The notes under the pieces are model-generated. The model searched no databases, was not told where the DNA came from, and saw nothing but the letters and a program-made list of their open reading frames with translations. A program made the position numbers and the translations under genes. Shown piece by piece: positions 1 through 13,889 of a DNA stretch of 64,000 nucleotides (its first letter is position 1; each line of letters opens with the position of its first letter). Source of the DNA: Colletotrichum lupini (taxonomy: Eukaryota > Ascomycota > Sordariomycetes > Glomerellales > Glomerellaceae); assembly GCF_023278565.1 (NCBI RefSeq), contig NC_064675.1, forward strand, positions 2,170,001-2,234,000, given 5' to 3'.

Positions 1-3000
1 TTACGAGCTTATATAGTAGCTTAAGTATTTTAATAATCGTGCTTTCTAAGTACTTACTAACTATTTCTTTTAGTAAATAGGCTAGGATTTTTTTTATAAG
101 CCTTATAGCCGATTAAGTATAGGCCTAGGTAATATTACGGCTCTGAATCTCGTATCCCTTTTTTTATAATAATACTATTAGTATTATTATTAATCGTTAG
201 CTATAGTACTATATAATAAGTAATTATATAAGTAGCGTTGCCTTTTTAACGTTACTATACCCCTAAATTACGTATTTAAACTTCTCGTATAACTAAGGTA
301 TTCTTTTTTTTTTAATCTTATAAACTATTCGTAATTTAAATATATAGAGGTTTATATATTTTTCTAGGTTATATAAGATAAATCGATAGACCCCTTAATT
401 ATAAAAAGTGTCTATTTTAATAAGATCTAATCCCTTATACAGCTTTTTAGTAGTTATAATTATGCTTTTTTTACATAGTTTAATTACTAATTCGAAATCG
501 GCTTTTTTTTTTTTTATATAAAAGGTATTAATTACTTTATTATTAATAATAAATTGTTATGTTAGGGCTTACTACCGTAGTTTTTTATAACGTCTTACCG
601 GTAGTATTAGTACTTTTTTAGTAATTTCCTTTTCTTTATTATTTATTAATACTATTATAACAATTTTATTAAAAATAATTTCTTATGCCTCTGCTACGGG
701 TTATATAGTTTCCCCTAGCTCTTTTTTTTTTTATAAGTTAGAAATTACTTTATTAGGATTTATATAGTACGGTCTAATTACTATAATTAACACTTCGAGT
801 AGCTAGTTATAATCCCTTATAACTATATAAGAGCGCTCGTTAATAAAAATTAACTTATATAGCCTAGCTTATTATTAAATAATTTTACGCTATACTTATA
901 TATCCGAATTTAGTAATATATTTAGATTATCCCCTATATTAGGCTTATTATATATAGTAATTACCTCGTTAACTTACTTTTTTATACTTATTTTTTATAA
1001 TACCCGTATTATTCTTTTAATTACTCGGGCTCGTTAGCTTACGCTTAGTAATAGTAATAAGGCTAAGGTCGTTCTTAAATATACTCTAAATATTAATAGC
1101 ATTAATATAAGTCCGTTAAGCCTTATAATATCGTTATAGTATTTAAGTACTATCTAGAGGTATTCGTTATTAGTAAAATCCGAATTTTCTTTTTTAATAA
1201 TTCTAAACGCCCTTTTTAACTATTAGTATGCCCTTTTTATTTTTTTAATACTATAGTACGCTTTAATAAGTACGATTTTTAGTTATATACTATAAGCCGT
1301 CGTATTATTCCTAAATTCTACTAACTTAAAGCTAGTATTAACGTTAGTTTTAATACCGTCTAGCGGTCCTTAATATATATTAATCTAGCTTTTTCGTAGG
1401 GCTACTTATACTATTTTTATTTATAAATCCTAGAGGAATTACCTTACTTAAAAGGATATAGCTACGTTAATTATATATAGTACTAGCTAACTATTTAAAT
1501 AAAAAATATTAACGACGATTTCTTAGTTAAAGTTAAGCTTATTATATAATTTAAACTTAAATTTACGTAGGCTCTGCGCATTTATTTAGTATTAGTAATA
1601 TACTTTTATTAATTACTTTAGCGCCCCTATTTTAATATTATTATTATTTAATTACTTTAAAAAGTTATATAACCTCATAACCGACGGGTACTTAAATTCC
1701 TAATATAGTTTTCTAAGCTCACTTTCCGTTAAGTAATTAATTAACTTCGTATTATTAATAAGTTTTATAAACGTATACTCCTAGCGTCGTTCGACTATTT
1801 TAAAGTACTTATTATTAGAGATTCTATTCCTCATATTATTAAATATAATACTTAGTTAATCTATATCTTTTAAATATAAAAGAAATAGGGTATTAATAGG
1901 TAAAATATAAAAAGTTATTATTCCGAAGTACGTCTCTACTTCTACTATACCTAGGGCAACGATTTCCTTACCTAGGCCAAAACTAATTTTTATAATACCT
2001 ATTATTAATATATTAAGTATTATTAGCGCGATCTTTTATAACGCTTAAAATTACTCTTTTCCTTTAGTTAACTATTATAATACCCTAGTATTTAGGATAA
2101 TTCTATAGAAATCGTCTAGGCTATACCTTTCGCTCGTATAAAATACTTACATAAGCTTAGTATTCGAGGGATCTAAGTAGTATAAAAAGGACCCCTCTAG
2201 CTACCCCTAGATTTACTTAGTACTATATTCCTTTTTTTAAATATTAAGAAAAATAGTATTTTTTCTTTAATTATTAAAAAAATAGGCTTCGGTATTATTA
2301 AATTCGCCTTTTTAACTACTTCTATATTCGTTATTTAAAGGACCTTCTCTTACTATTTATAAATAAAAGCCTATTTATTAAGAGCTTCTACTACCCTTTA
2401 TTCGTTTAGCTTTATATATTTTCTAAAGGCTAACGGGGTAAAAAAAGAGTAGTTAATATCGTCGATTTTATTATAATCTAATTCGTTAATATAAAGGGTA
2501 AGATCTTCTTTATTTTCCGAATTTTTTATAAGGGGTATATACTTTAAGCTACTACTTTAGCTACTATTATTAAGTTCTATACCCCCGGATCTACCCTTAT
2601 ATATAATAAGGAATTAATTAAACTAACGAGGGCTAGTTTTACTGTTTACTATTCTTAACTTTTTATATTATTTATACGATTTAGTACGCTCTTTTTTAAA
2701 GTAGTTACTTAATTAATATCTATCCTTTTTATAAATATAGTATTATCTCTTTTATTACCCTACTTATAAGTTAAATCTCTACTTATTTAACAAATCTAGG
2801 CCTCTTTATTAGTAATTACCGTATTTAGCCTCTTTTCTTTTCTTATTATACGTTCGATTAACTTAATGTTACTAATAAGGGCCGTCGTATACTTAGAAAT
2901 AGGTTTAGTACGGCATTCTTATTTTAATATTAAAGCTAGATCTTAGCCTCGAATAAAGCGTTTTATAGTCTTTAAGTACTTAGTATAGGGTTATTTTTAC

Positions 3001-5634
3001 TTCTAATATACGCTATATTATAGTATAAAAATATCCGACTTTCTATTTATTTATCCCCTTATTTAGCTAGGTTTTTATTAGCTTATTAATTTAATCAATA
3101 AGCTCTTTAAGAATCTTTACTTATAATTTACCCTCTATTATCCTAGCTATAAATACGAAAGAAATCGCTCGTAGTTTAGATAAGAGCTTTAAGTTCCTAT
3201 TATAAGTCTTAAAGCGGCTTCGGATTATATTAATTATATTAAAAAAGTCGTTTTGATTAAAATTACGTACCGCTCCGTAATAGTAATTAGAGACTTTACT
3301 TATAAGTATAATATTAATTACCGAATAGTACTAATATTCCCTAATTCCGACTTTTTTATAATAATTATAAAATATCGTTAAGGTTTCTTATAAAACCTTA
3401 TACTTCCTCCCAGAGTATAATTTCTTTTTTAAAAAGATCTTTTTAAGGTTTATAAATTATTTTATATTTATTATTAGATTTTTAGTATTTATATACGATC
3501 CCTACGTTATTACGTATTATTAATAACTTTAGGTCGTTTACCTCCTTTCTTATTAACTAATTAGTACTAAATTTCGTATTAATAATAGTAACGAGTTATA
3601 GATCGAAATAGGCAGAATTATTAATTATCGTACTTCTAGTACTATATTTTACCTTAGTATATCTTTTTATAATAATAGATTTCTATTAGTAATTATAAGG
3701 AGGAAATTTAAGTTGTTTACTTTTTTTTTAAATTTATTAAAGCGATTATATACTTTATTAACCTATACTTAGTTCTATAGTACGAATTCCTCCTTTATAA
3801 TTATTACTATTAGTATTTTATATAGCTCTTATAATTATAATTACGCTAATAATACCCCTTACTTATAAAGGAATTTATTAACTACTTTTATAATTCTTAA
3901 GCTTACGCTCGTAAACTATTTACCTAGCTAATAACTAAGGTCGTTTATAATCTTATAAAATAGGGGTTACCCCTATAGCCCCTTTTTCTTATAAACCTTA
4001 GTTAAATAGATTAATACCGCATTAATTTACTTATTATTAAGCTAATCCGCGATTCTATATATCTACGTTCCCTAATAGTCCGGGTTAATATTTACTTACT
4101 TATAAGGGATTAGGATTCTATTTAAAATCGGGTTTTATCCTTTTTCTTTTTACCCTAACTTACTAAGGGTCGTACTCTAGCTTATACCTATATTAATAGT
4201 TACTAGCGTATTTAATTTTAATAAGAATATATCTAATCCGCCCGCTAGTTATAATAAATTTATACTTTTACTACTTAACGAATTTATCGGGGTTTAGGAA
4301 ATTCTTATTTCCTCTCACTGTCTCGTTATTACTCTCGTTTTTATTATTTTTAGCAATTACTACTACCTTTTTAAATCGCTAGTTATTATACTTATTAAAA
4401 TCCTCTTTTTTATTTAATAAAAAAAGGTAGGTTTTAGTAGTTCTTTTTAATAATAGTAGCGGTAGACGTTTATATTACTATAAGAAGATGTAGTAATTAG
4501 TCTCGGGATTTTTATTAATTACTAATTTCCGCTATCCCGTATATTTCTAGCCTCTTAAGCCTCGTGCTCTTTATAATTATTAAATAGCTTCCTTAGTTAA
4601 TTTCTGAAAATTAATAATTTTATACTAGGAGTTAGTATAAAAAAAAAAGCCCTTTAGCAGCCCTTTAAAAGATTTTTTTTTTTTCCCCTTAGATCCTTAT
4701 CTTTTTAGCCTTTTCTTAGGTTAATAATAATTTTAACAGGAGGTCATAAGACTTCTTTAAAATAGCCGCTTTCTTCTTAGTTTAATCTCTAAGATCCGTA
4801 ATATTCTTAGCTTAATACTATTAAGACCTCTAAATCCCCTCTTCCCTTATTAAACCGTTCCTTATATTATATTCCTAAGTAATACTTAGGGGGTAATTAA
4901 GGGAGCTACGAGGAGGTTGTTTAGATTATAAGCTTTAAATCGTATTTATAAAATCCTCGTAATAATAGACTTTTTTATATATTATAAATCTCTTAGCTTA
5001 ATAACTCTTATAGGGTTACTTTTATTACTAAATAAGAATATTTATATTTAGAGATCCCCTTTTTTAATCGCACAGTACTCTTTTATACTATACTTTTATT
5101 AATTTAATTAGTTAATTTTTAATTACGAGTTAGCTACGGAAAAGTCGTTTAGTAGAAAAACTGCTCGGGGTAATAGTAAAAAGCTAGTTATTTAAGTAGT
5201 TCTGTTAATTAACGTAGTTTAACGTAATAAATATTAACCTCTTATAAGTAATAAAGGGCTATAATTACTTAATTCTATATAGTATTTAAGAATTACTTCC
5301 TTTTTTATCTATTTTTATAAGGTTAATTAATACGAATTTCTTATCTTATACGGTATTAAGAGGTCGTTTTTTTTATATAGCGAGATACCTTACTAATTTA
5401 TAATAATAGAATTTAACTACTAATTAGTATTAGTATCCTTATTATAGGGTAGTTAGTTTAAACCGTAATTAATAAAGAGATTAATTAGATTATATAAATA
5501 TTTACGTAGTAAGTATAAAAAGGAGGTTCTAATCGTAGGTTAGGCTGGCTACGATAATCGTAAATAGGGCCCCTAATTAGCCCCTGCGCAGTCGGCTGTA
5601 TGCCGCGGTTAAATTAGACTTCTAATCCGATATA
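1..5634 (-). mobile_element. Ty1/Copia LTR retrotransposon A1, RIP-mutated, 3' part outside window
   Basis: This stretch is very AT-rich, has almost no CA/TG dinucleotides and no open frame. Its reverse complement matches element A2 (56465-63480) throughout. Base 1 corresponds to about 62080 of A2, so roughly the last 1.4 kb of the element lies beyond the window. The 5' LTR is at 5428-5634, so the element reads leftwards. It is assigned to Copia through A2, whose integrase precedes reverse transcriptase and RNase H. Stops where A2-like frames need Trp or Gln fit C-to-T and G-to-A RIP mutation. No intact protein can be made from it. Confidence 0.88.
5428..5634 (-). repeat. 5' LTR of element A1
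   Basis: About 207 bp, matching in reverse complement the 205-bp LTRs at 56465-56669 and 63276-63480. It contains the shared GC-rich core around 5583-5608. The outer edge is slightly uncertain because the expected TGTTATCGG start reads TATATCGG. The flank beyond it returns at once to normal composition. Confidence 0.85.
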
Positions 5635-8600
5635 CTAGTTTATGCCTTACTTCTTTCTAAGAAACTAGGAACCATACTATTAGACGGGAGGCGGTGCTAT
5701 CATTACCGGATGTGGGTTGACAGTGATTTTCGTTCTCATCACTAAATGGTACTGTTGGAAGAAGAACAAAGATTTGGACGAGCAAGACAGGATTTCTGGA
5801 GAAACAAGTGAGTGGAGATATGCATCTTGAGTGTCTTCCCTTGCTTCAGACTGCAAGAGCATCATTGATGAGCTTGCGTTTCTGTGCAACATATCTAGCT
5901 TGGAAATCTAGCTTCAGCCTCTATCAACTTATTCGTAAATCTGTGTGATGAATGATCGAAGTAGAAAGCCTCTCTTGAAACGACCACTTAGCTTCATTGC
6001 ACTATTGACCAGCCGTTTATTGAACCGTTTTCGGCAAGCAACTGTTCACGCAGAGAAATCTTGACTTCTTGAGGCTGGCGAGAGACTTGACGGCGAAGGG
6101 AATTGCGTAGTCTATAGCAAATCCATGAGTCGACGGCTGAACACTCAATGGCAATTGAAGGGCTGTTCATATTTTCGGTCTACAATTTCGCTCTGAAACT
6201 CGGCGTCCAGAAAGATCAAAGCCTCTGATAGCTAAGTATCTCGTCCAGCGAAAAGAGACTGGCCGTGGCTGTCAGGAAGGAGATGAAAGCTATGTTCAGG
6301 ATTGGTTGAAATCGAACGCCGTTGATGGGGTGCATGGAAGAACCAGATCCTGGAATCCACACCCTGCTCCTTTAGACCCTGGTGTATACACAATAGTAAA
6401 ACAGCGATTGCAGCGTGGAACTCGCCCAGCCGACGAACGGATGCAGTTGGCTTGAATATAAGCGGACCCTTTGGTTTGGGGGAATGTCTGTGTCTCTGAA
6501 GTCAAAATCACTACATGCCTTGATGTCTTCGGAATGGACGAAAGTGAAGCTGTTTGCGGGAAGCTAATTCTCTTGAGGTAGTTCAAGTGGCTCTTCCGAT
6601 AACAATACGAAGTCTCACAACTACGACCATGAGCCGCCTTCTCGATCGATTACTTACTTGGTGAGGCGGCTCGGCAGAAGGCAGGCCATGTTTAAGAAGT
6701 CAAAGCGACGATAATTGTGGCAACTTGAACAGGCTTCATTGACGTCATAAGCTACCCAGACTAATACTGATATTAAGGGAACAGACTGACAGCTATCCCT
6801 CAGTATTGTGTACGAATACAGTGTCCATCTAGCATTCCTTGACTTGCAGAATGCTTGCATAGCGCCGGCTTTACTTCTGGGCCTACCTGTAGTGCCACAC
6901 CTCTTAGCCCATTCTCCTCGGGCTCACAACGGCGGCAAGCTCGACAAGGTGCGCCAAGATCGGCAGGACTAGCCCTCTAGTCTGACTCGTGAAGCCACAA
7001 CGGCGACCGATCAACAACATCATTGTCAGTATACGATTGGCGTGCTAAGAAATCTCGCAGTCCGGCGGAAAACGATAAGATAGCAACCTCGTATCTTTGA
7101 CAAAGGAAAGTCCATACCGCCGGTAACGCACATGCGTAGATGAAGTGTAACGATCGAACGGCTGAACCGGCCTGATGGTCAAAGTTATCTTTCGGACTTA
7201 CGGGACACCCTTGCAGGGGTCAAAGGCCAATGAGACATGATTGGAATGATCCACAGGTTGCTGATGTGACCCGGCCATGCTTGCTCCATTCCATTTCGCG
7301 GGGGTTCGAATGGTCTGTGAGGGGAAAAGATGGGATTTTCTGTGGGTTGCATGAATGCCGGGCGAACTCGGGCAGACTTTTAAAGAACAACAGTGAACCA
7401 ACTCCAGAAAGGAGGTCTAATTAAGTAAAGGCCGATGAGCGGCAAAACATAAATGGTGATTTGAATCGACGAGATGGCAGTTGGTTCGACAACTTTAATG
7501 ATCCATCGGAGTTTAGAGAACTTCTAGAATGTGTCATGGTCGCTCAGATTGGAACCCTAGTCCTGAGCGCTACAATCAAGTTTTTCAGGCATTGTTTCCT
7601 TGATATTTGCAATCTTGCCAATTTTTCTTTTGCCCCCCACATGAAGCCTAGGAGAGCCCTGTCGCAACGCTAAAAAGGGATGAACGAATTTTCGTGACAA
7701 TCTGTAACAGGACGAGTGTCGTATCGGCCTTGCTAAGCCGGTCTACGAGCTAGAAGGCCGAATTCTGGACTAGCACCAGTCGGAAGCCGTTTCTCTTCCT
7801 CTTCGCCTGCCTTAGTGCGCTGCTCGCCGACTTGGCATCGCGCGATCGATGCGGCGGCTGCGGCCTGGCAGACTCCCCTGCCGCCTCACGGAGCGCCAAG
7901 CCGGCCAGATATTTCTTGTCATCAGCCAAGAATGCGGCTTCCCACCCGGACCGGGACCTGTAGCTGGCGGGAGCTAGGAACAAGCCACCAAGCGGTCAGG
8001 CACGACGATGGCGATCTGCTCGTCCCGAAGGAGAAATGTTCCCAGCACGTGGTGATGTGTCAGACCACGTTCTCTGTAAAGTAATAGATACAGCAAGGCC
8101 GGGGGGATGCTAGGTCTTGTCCATGGGTATTTGGGAAAAGATTATTAACATAGGAAAAACCAGAGAGAGAAGAAACATGCGTCGTTAACGGGTGGCTATC
8201 ATCGCCGAGCACCACCGAAAACTTCTTGCTCGCAAGCGACACGAGTCTGACTGTCCATGTGCCGCTTCTAGATTTTTCCCCCTAGAGTTGACGTCAGCCC
8301 ACATCTCCAAGGTCCCAGAAAACCTTCCCCAATCCAATCCCCAGAGTGAGAAATTTTAACATGTTGGTGACTCTGGAGTCTGCTTTCTCCACGCGGAGAC
8401 TCCGTACGTTTCCGTCGTCGTCACGAGAACGAACGGTGCGGGCTTCAGATTGTCACCGAGTAGATCCAGAACGCGGTACCGGGAGAATTTTCGGTCAAAC
8501 CACCCATCCTTCGGGCGGGTCTCGCACAAACGCTATCCTGCGCGGATGTGGAGTCGCGAGTCAGATGGGAAGAAGAACGGTCGTGGCGGCCTGATCTCCG

Positions 8601-9288
8601 CGAGTCCTTTGGCCTGCTTTTTTGCCTGCCAGAAATGGGGGCCAGAACAGACAACTGGGACCCCGGGCTCCGCGTCGCCCCATGGTCACGCTCTGCAGAT
8701 TGTGTATGAGGAAAGTCTGGAGCCCCAAGGGCAATAGAGCCCAGCGCCCGCAACAGCTGCCCTCCACCCTCCCTCCGGCCTCTCCCCCAGCCTGCTTAAT
8801 GTTCTCCAAGTGCGTGTTCCGTGTTCCTGGGGTCTCTCCACTGGAGAAGAGGCCTGAAGTGCGGACAAGAGGTCGCTCCTACTTCGGCCGTTTCTCTCCA
8901 GGTCTCCACACTAACACCAGACAAAAATTTCGGATGACGATGTTGGTGTCGAGGTTAGACAGATGGTCACGTCGAGAGTCGGGCGAGGAATCCACAATCC
9001 ATCAATGCCGTCTTCGGGTTGGCTGCCTTGGAATATTGGCCGCTCTTATTGTTGATCTACTAGTGTGTCGCCGTGAGTAGTGGTAAGAAGTGTGAAGGAT
9101 GATTAAAAGCCTGGCTCGTCCCAGTCTCTGTTGTTAGTTGTCTTTCCTTGGCAGGTGTCTTTTTCCCTCCGGACCATCAGAGCCGCATTTCTTAGCATCA
9201 GCCTTAATCAGATCTACTATTACCCTTTTGGGCCAATCTCTGTTTAGACGAGGTCTTGGCTCGCGGCAGCGCGGAAACCCCCAACAAC
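5635..9288. other. Intergenic region, no gene recognised
   Basis: Composition is normal and not RIPed. Several open frames of 60-150 codons occur on both strands (for example around 6296-6586 minus and 8622-9080 plus). They overlap each other and show no family motif or credible intron chain. The last 700 bases are pyrimidine-rich and probably hold the promoter and 5' leader of the sugar transporter. I see no RNA gene or repeat here. Confidence 0.6.
8717..8846 (+). promoter_or_regulatory. Cluster of CreA-like SYGGRG hexamers upstream of MFS transporter 1
   Basis: About seven matches to SYGGRG or its complement lie within 130 bp: CTGGAG at 8717 and 8841, CTGGGG at 8827, and complements at 8762, 8773, 8785 and 8836. 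This is the consensus of the fungal carbon-catabolite repressor CreA/Cre1, which often controls sugar porters. The hexamer is short and the region is CT-rich, so the cluster may be a composition effect. The link to regulation is inference. Confidence 0.3.
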
Positions 9289-11150
9289 ATGCACGGAGTC
9301 AATCTTGCCCCGAAGATTTCGGGCAAACACAACCCGGACAGTCAAAATGAGGCTCACGTCGAGAACCTCGCCAACGCCCTTCCTGGTGTAAACGAGAAGG
9401 ATGCTGCCGCCATCGCTGCGGCTGGTGGTTGGGAGGTCGATGCCTTCATCGACAGCATGGAGCGGGAGTTGGAGGCTGCTGGTGGTTTGAAGAAGGGCTT
9501 TTTCCAACTGGAGTTCACCAACACCAAGTACTTCACCTGGCTCATTGTAGCCTTCGCCTCAATGGGTGGCCTTCTCTCCGGTCTCGATCAGTCTCTCATC
9601 TCTGGTGCCAACCTCTTCCTCCCCGGTGACCTTGGTCTCACGACCCGCCAAAACTCGCTCGTCAACTCTGCCATGCCTCTCGGTGCCGTCGGTGGTGCCA
9701 TCATCCTTAGTCCCTCGAACGAATACCTCGGCCGAAAGATGTCCATCATCATTTCTTGCGTCCTTTACACTATTGGTGGCGCACTTTGCGCCGGCGCACA
9801 GAACTTTGGTGAGTCAATTGACATACCATTCCACTTCTGCCTGCCGGGCCTAGCTAACTTATCCTAAAGGCATGATCGTTTCTGCCCGTGTTATCCTTGG
9901 CATGGGTGTCGGTCTCGAGGGTGGTACCGTCCCTGTCTACGTCGCCGAGACCGCTGAACGCCGCATCCGTGGTAACGTCGTCTCCCTATACCAGCTCAAC
10001 ATCGCTCTCGGTGAAGTTCTTGGCTACGCCGTCGCCGCCATCTTCATCCACGTGCCCGGCAACTGGCGCTGGATTCTCGGATCATCCCTTCTCTTCTCCA
10101 CCATCATGTTTGCCGGCATGCTCTTCCTGCCTGAGTCCCCTCGTTATCTGATGCACAAGGGCAAGACGCTCGAAGCCTACAAGGTGTGGAAGCGTATCCG
10201 TGGCACTTCTACTCCTGAGGCCAGAGAAGAGTTCTTCGTCATGAAGGTCTCCGTCGTCGATGAGAAGCAGCAGGTTTCCGAGGGTGCCAAGAACAAGCGC
10301 TTCCCCTGGATGGATTTCATCACCGTTCCCCGCGCCCGCCGTGCTTTGGTCTACGCCAACATCATGATTCTTCTTGGCCAGCTTACTGGTGTCAACGCCA
10401 TCATGTACTACATGTCCATCCTCATGCAGCAGATTGGTTTCAACGACGAGAAGGCTACCTACATGTCTCTTGTCGGTGGTGGCTCTCTGCTCATCGGTAC
10501 CATCCCCGCCTGCTTCTACATGGAGAAGTTCGGTCGTCGCTTCTGGGCCAACACTATGCTTCCCGGTTTCTTCGTGGGCTTGGTGATCATTGGCGCCAGC
10601 TACCAGATTCCTACTGATACCAATACCACCGGTGCCGTTGCCTGCTACCTCATCGGTTTGGCCCTGTACATGGGCTTTTTTGGCTGCTACGCTTGTCTCA
10701 CTTGGGTTGTTCCTTCTGAGGTTTACCCCACCTATCTCCGATCCTACGGCATGACCACCTCGTCTGGTCTGCTTTTCCTGTCTTCCTTCATTGTCACCTA
10801 CAACTTCTCTGCCATGCAGGAGGCCATGACCCGTACTGGTCTCACTCTCGGCTTCTATGGAGGCATTGCCATCTTGGGATGGTTCTACCAGGTAAATACT
10901 TTCATTTCCATATGATATCATAACGGGGACTAACAATCCATAGATGATCTTCATGCCCGAGACCAAGGACAAGACACTCGAGGATATTGATCGTCTTTTC
11001 GAGAAGCCGACCAGCGAGATCGTCGCCATGAACATGAGAAACAATGCCCAAGCTTTCGGCAACTTCTTCATGGGTCGCTGGGGCAGCAAGGCGCAACAGC
11101 CCACTCGCGAACTCGAGGTTGAGGAGAAGGGCAAGGATATTGCCGCCTAA
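9289..11150 (+). CDS. MFS sugar transporter 1 (sugar porter family, 582 aa)
   Basis: Three exons, 9289-9808, 9870-10891 and 10944-11150, give 582 aa. Both introns (61 and 52 bp) have GTGAGT or GTAAAT donors, CTAAC branch sites and AG acceptors. ATG 9289 is the first in-frame ATG. A soluble N-terminus of about 85 residues precedes twelve hydrophobic segments. Sugar-porter signatures are visible: a GLDQ motif in the first membrane helix, YLGRK between helices 2 and 3, PESPRYL before the central loop, QLTGVNAIMYY in helix 7, and PETKDKTLEDID after helix 12. The protein should sit in the plasma membrane and carry a hexose, polyol or related compound with protons. The substrate cannot be read from sequence. 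It is intact. Antisense frames over it, including one of 350 codons, are shadows. Confidence 0.93.
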
Positions 11151-11626
11151 ACTCTTCCAATGTATTTTATGTATAATGAATTGGCTGCGGCCGAGATAGA
11201 TACCCTGATACTTTACAATTCAAGTGTTTTGAGACCTTGACCGACAGTGCCAGTAATTCTTCTGAGAGTGCAGATACCGACCCAATATTGCCTCAGGCTC
11301 CTCAACTGGACTACACGTAATTCCGCCTATCCGCCAGGCCGGGTCCGGACCCGACGTCGCTCCACTACTATGCAGGTCGGGTCTGCGACCCTGGAATTCA
11401 TTGTGACATGCCGAAGCTTGTTGTTAGCCAAATTTCATTTCGAGAAATGTTTTACCATATGCTTAGACAAGTAAGGCGTTATCAATACACGTCTCATGGC
11501 GTTGATATTATGCATTTTGAGATGGTAGAGCTAGGTCAAACACAAGGACTAATCCCTATGTCTCTTCCCCTTCAACCTGAGTTGTCCGAGTAAGAGCCTC
11601 AGAGCAAGAATCAAAAATCGCGTGTT

Positions 11627-12817
11627 TCAGACGAAGGGCTTCCATTGTTCCTCGCACCACTCCCAGAACTTCGTCGTATAACCAAGGCCCCCTTCCGCCT
11701 CCGGCTTCAAGGCCTTCACGATATCCTTCCTCGGAATATCTTCGTCGATGCGAATGCGGCCCCAGGGGATAACGTACGCGCCATTATTTTCAAGCGAGAT
11801 ATCGGGGGATAGGCCTGCGTACAGCTCAGTGTACGCACCAAACTTCGTCTCGTACAGGAAGGGAGTGATAAAGAGCATTGAAAACGCCGGCACCCCGTCA
11901 TAGGCGCCAGCTTTCAAGTTACCAGGGTTCTGAACGACGCTGACAATATTGTCAGAACCATAACGAGAGGCCATCTCGCGGCCGAGAAGCCAGTTACCAA
12001 ACTTGGAGACGGCATAGTTCAGCGCACGATCAGGCGTACCCTCTACGAGATGGTCAAAGTCGATGCCATTGTCGCCAGTCGACAGTTCCGCCATGAAACT
12101 CGCAGTCCAGACAACACGCACCGAGCTTTTCGGAGCGTCTCCGGCGGCTGCTCGGAGTCGGGGAAGAAGGAGGTGGGTAAACAGTTGCGCAGCAATGCAG
12201 TGCATGCCAACCATTGGCTCGAATCCTTGCTTCGTTTTGGCGCCTTCTTCAATTCTATAAGCGCCTGAACCAGCATTGTTCCAGAGAACATGGAGCTTTG
12301 GCTCTTGTTGCGCAAAGATGGCGGCGGCTGCTTTGACGCTGTCCAGATCGTTCAGATCAAAGGGAAGGAAGACTATGGTACCGGGGGTTTCGGGTGCCGG
12401 TGTGGCGGTTGTGATGGTCTCTATCGCTTTCTCGGCACGTTCCTATATCAGTGGTAGGTCTGGTCAGTCTTCGAACGGTTACAAAACTCATACATCCGCC
12501 TTAATCGCAAAAGAATCGTTGAAGACACTCGAGGTAAGATGCCACGCAGGTCTCACGGAAGTTGGCAATCATCCCAAGCTCAGAGATCTATCATATTGCC
12601 ATTATGATGAGAGTATGAGACTCACCTTGGATCGCGATGCCATGTATATTCTAGCCCCAGTTGCATATAGAATCTTGACAAGCTCAAACCCGATACCGTG
12701 GTTGGCGCCTGTGACGATGAACACTTTCCCTTTCTGAGATGGGACGTGTTGCTCGATGTAGGTTGGCTGTGGAGGAAACCACTGAGAGAGCAGATTGCGC
12801 ATTCCGGCAAGAGACAT
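11627..12817 (-). CDS. Short-chain dehydrogenase/reductase (335 aa)
   Basis: Two exons, 12817-12626 and 12442-11627, give 335 aa. The intron (12625-12443) has a GTGAGT donor and TATAG acceptor and at 183 bp is the longest in the window. Joining restores a continuous SDR core. The classical marks are present: the cofactor motif TGANHGIG near residue 37, NNAG for the central sheet, a catalytic serine in WTAS, and YAVSK with the active-site Tyr and Lys. The family does NAD(P)-dependent oxidation or reduction of alcohols or ketones; this subtype resembles retinol-dehydrogenase-like fungal SDRs. The substrate is unknown. The gene converges with MFS transporter 1, with about 480 bp between their stop codons, and no biosynthetic partner lies next to it. 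Confidence 0.88.
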
Positions 12818-13889
12818 GATCGCTGATTTTCGCTATATCAGTCTGATATCTCACAGCTCAACAATGTTCCAGTTGTACACAGCGGATATGAAGTTGTGAT
12901 GGTCGAATATCGTCCTACTGCTCTGGAAACTCCACTGACAAGAACGAGGGACCAGCTTGTATTTATGCAATCGAGGTCCGAAAGCCCGCTCCTCGGCTGA
13001 CGGCTTGAAACAGGCTAGGTGACAAAAGTACTTTCATGATGGCTACGTTGGTTTTACCAAGCTGAGTGGCCGATTTCTCTTTATTGCGCAAGCGATACGG
13101 CCCTGAGGCATGGCAGGCGGAGGACACCCACTCTCTGTCAGACGGAATCTCACAAATTAAGGTGCTTATCACTGCACCTCCCAGCCACTTGAGTTGTCAT
13201 GCTTACCAGCCAACAATCCATTTCTTCTCATTATTGGACAGTTTTACGAATGACTAATAATATTAAAGGGGACTTTGACGATCACCCCTGTAAGCCCGCC
13301 AGGGTTTGGGCGGACATTTGACTAGAAACTAGACGTTTCCCACCACAGTGTTTGCTGTCAGACTTTTCTCAGCGCTAAGATCTTACTATGGTCCAGTGAA
13401 TGGAGAATCGTCAACTGGAACGGCGCAAAGGGAAGTTTCGCTCCTTCGCACTTCGTCTCTGTCATGGCTCCAAGTCCTCCTATGACCAAGTACTCTTTGT
13501 ACTTAAGGTAATCGCATCATTCACATGTACGGACCTCAATCTGCGCTCTATGATGCCAAGCCCCGTGAGCGCCAAATACGGCTTGCAGTTTGGCCAGTTT
13601 CGCGTTATCAATCAGCCGTGAGGCAAAAGATTATCACCCCCACACGTGGGTAAGGTGAGTTTGCTACGCCTCTGTCCTGCAGGGAAAGGGCCATGAAAAT
13701 ACTACCTTAATATGTGTTCCTACGTACGTGCCTCCCAGTCGCTCTCTGGACGAGCCCAGTTTCTTATCAGTCATGACATTCAGGCAAGATTTCTTCTTGA
13801 CCTTTCTCACTTGACCCCGCACATGATGTCGTGTCAAGAATTCTACTAGGCAACATCTTCTTCACCACACATCTATTCACGTCGCTGTC
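12818..13889. other. Intergenic region between divergent SDR and NACHT genes
   Basis: About 1.1 kb of normal-composition DNA that must contain the promoters of the leftward SDR and the rightward NACHT gene. Open frames of 60-75 codons lack any recognisable motif. No repeat or RNA gene was seen. Confidence 0.6.

Noticed and set aside
8445..9080. Several overlapping frames of 82-152 codons upstream of the transporter
   Set aside because: The region is a GC- and CT-rich promoter-like stretch. The frames are low-complexity (Arg/Ser/Pro) and mutually exclusive.
10082..11134. 350-codon minus-strand frame antisense to MFS transporter 1
   Set aside because: It is a codon-bias shadow of the spliced transporter, has no family motif and crosses the transporter's introns without splice logic.
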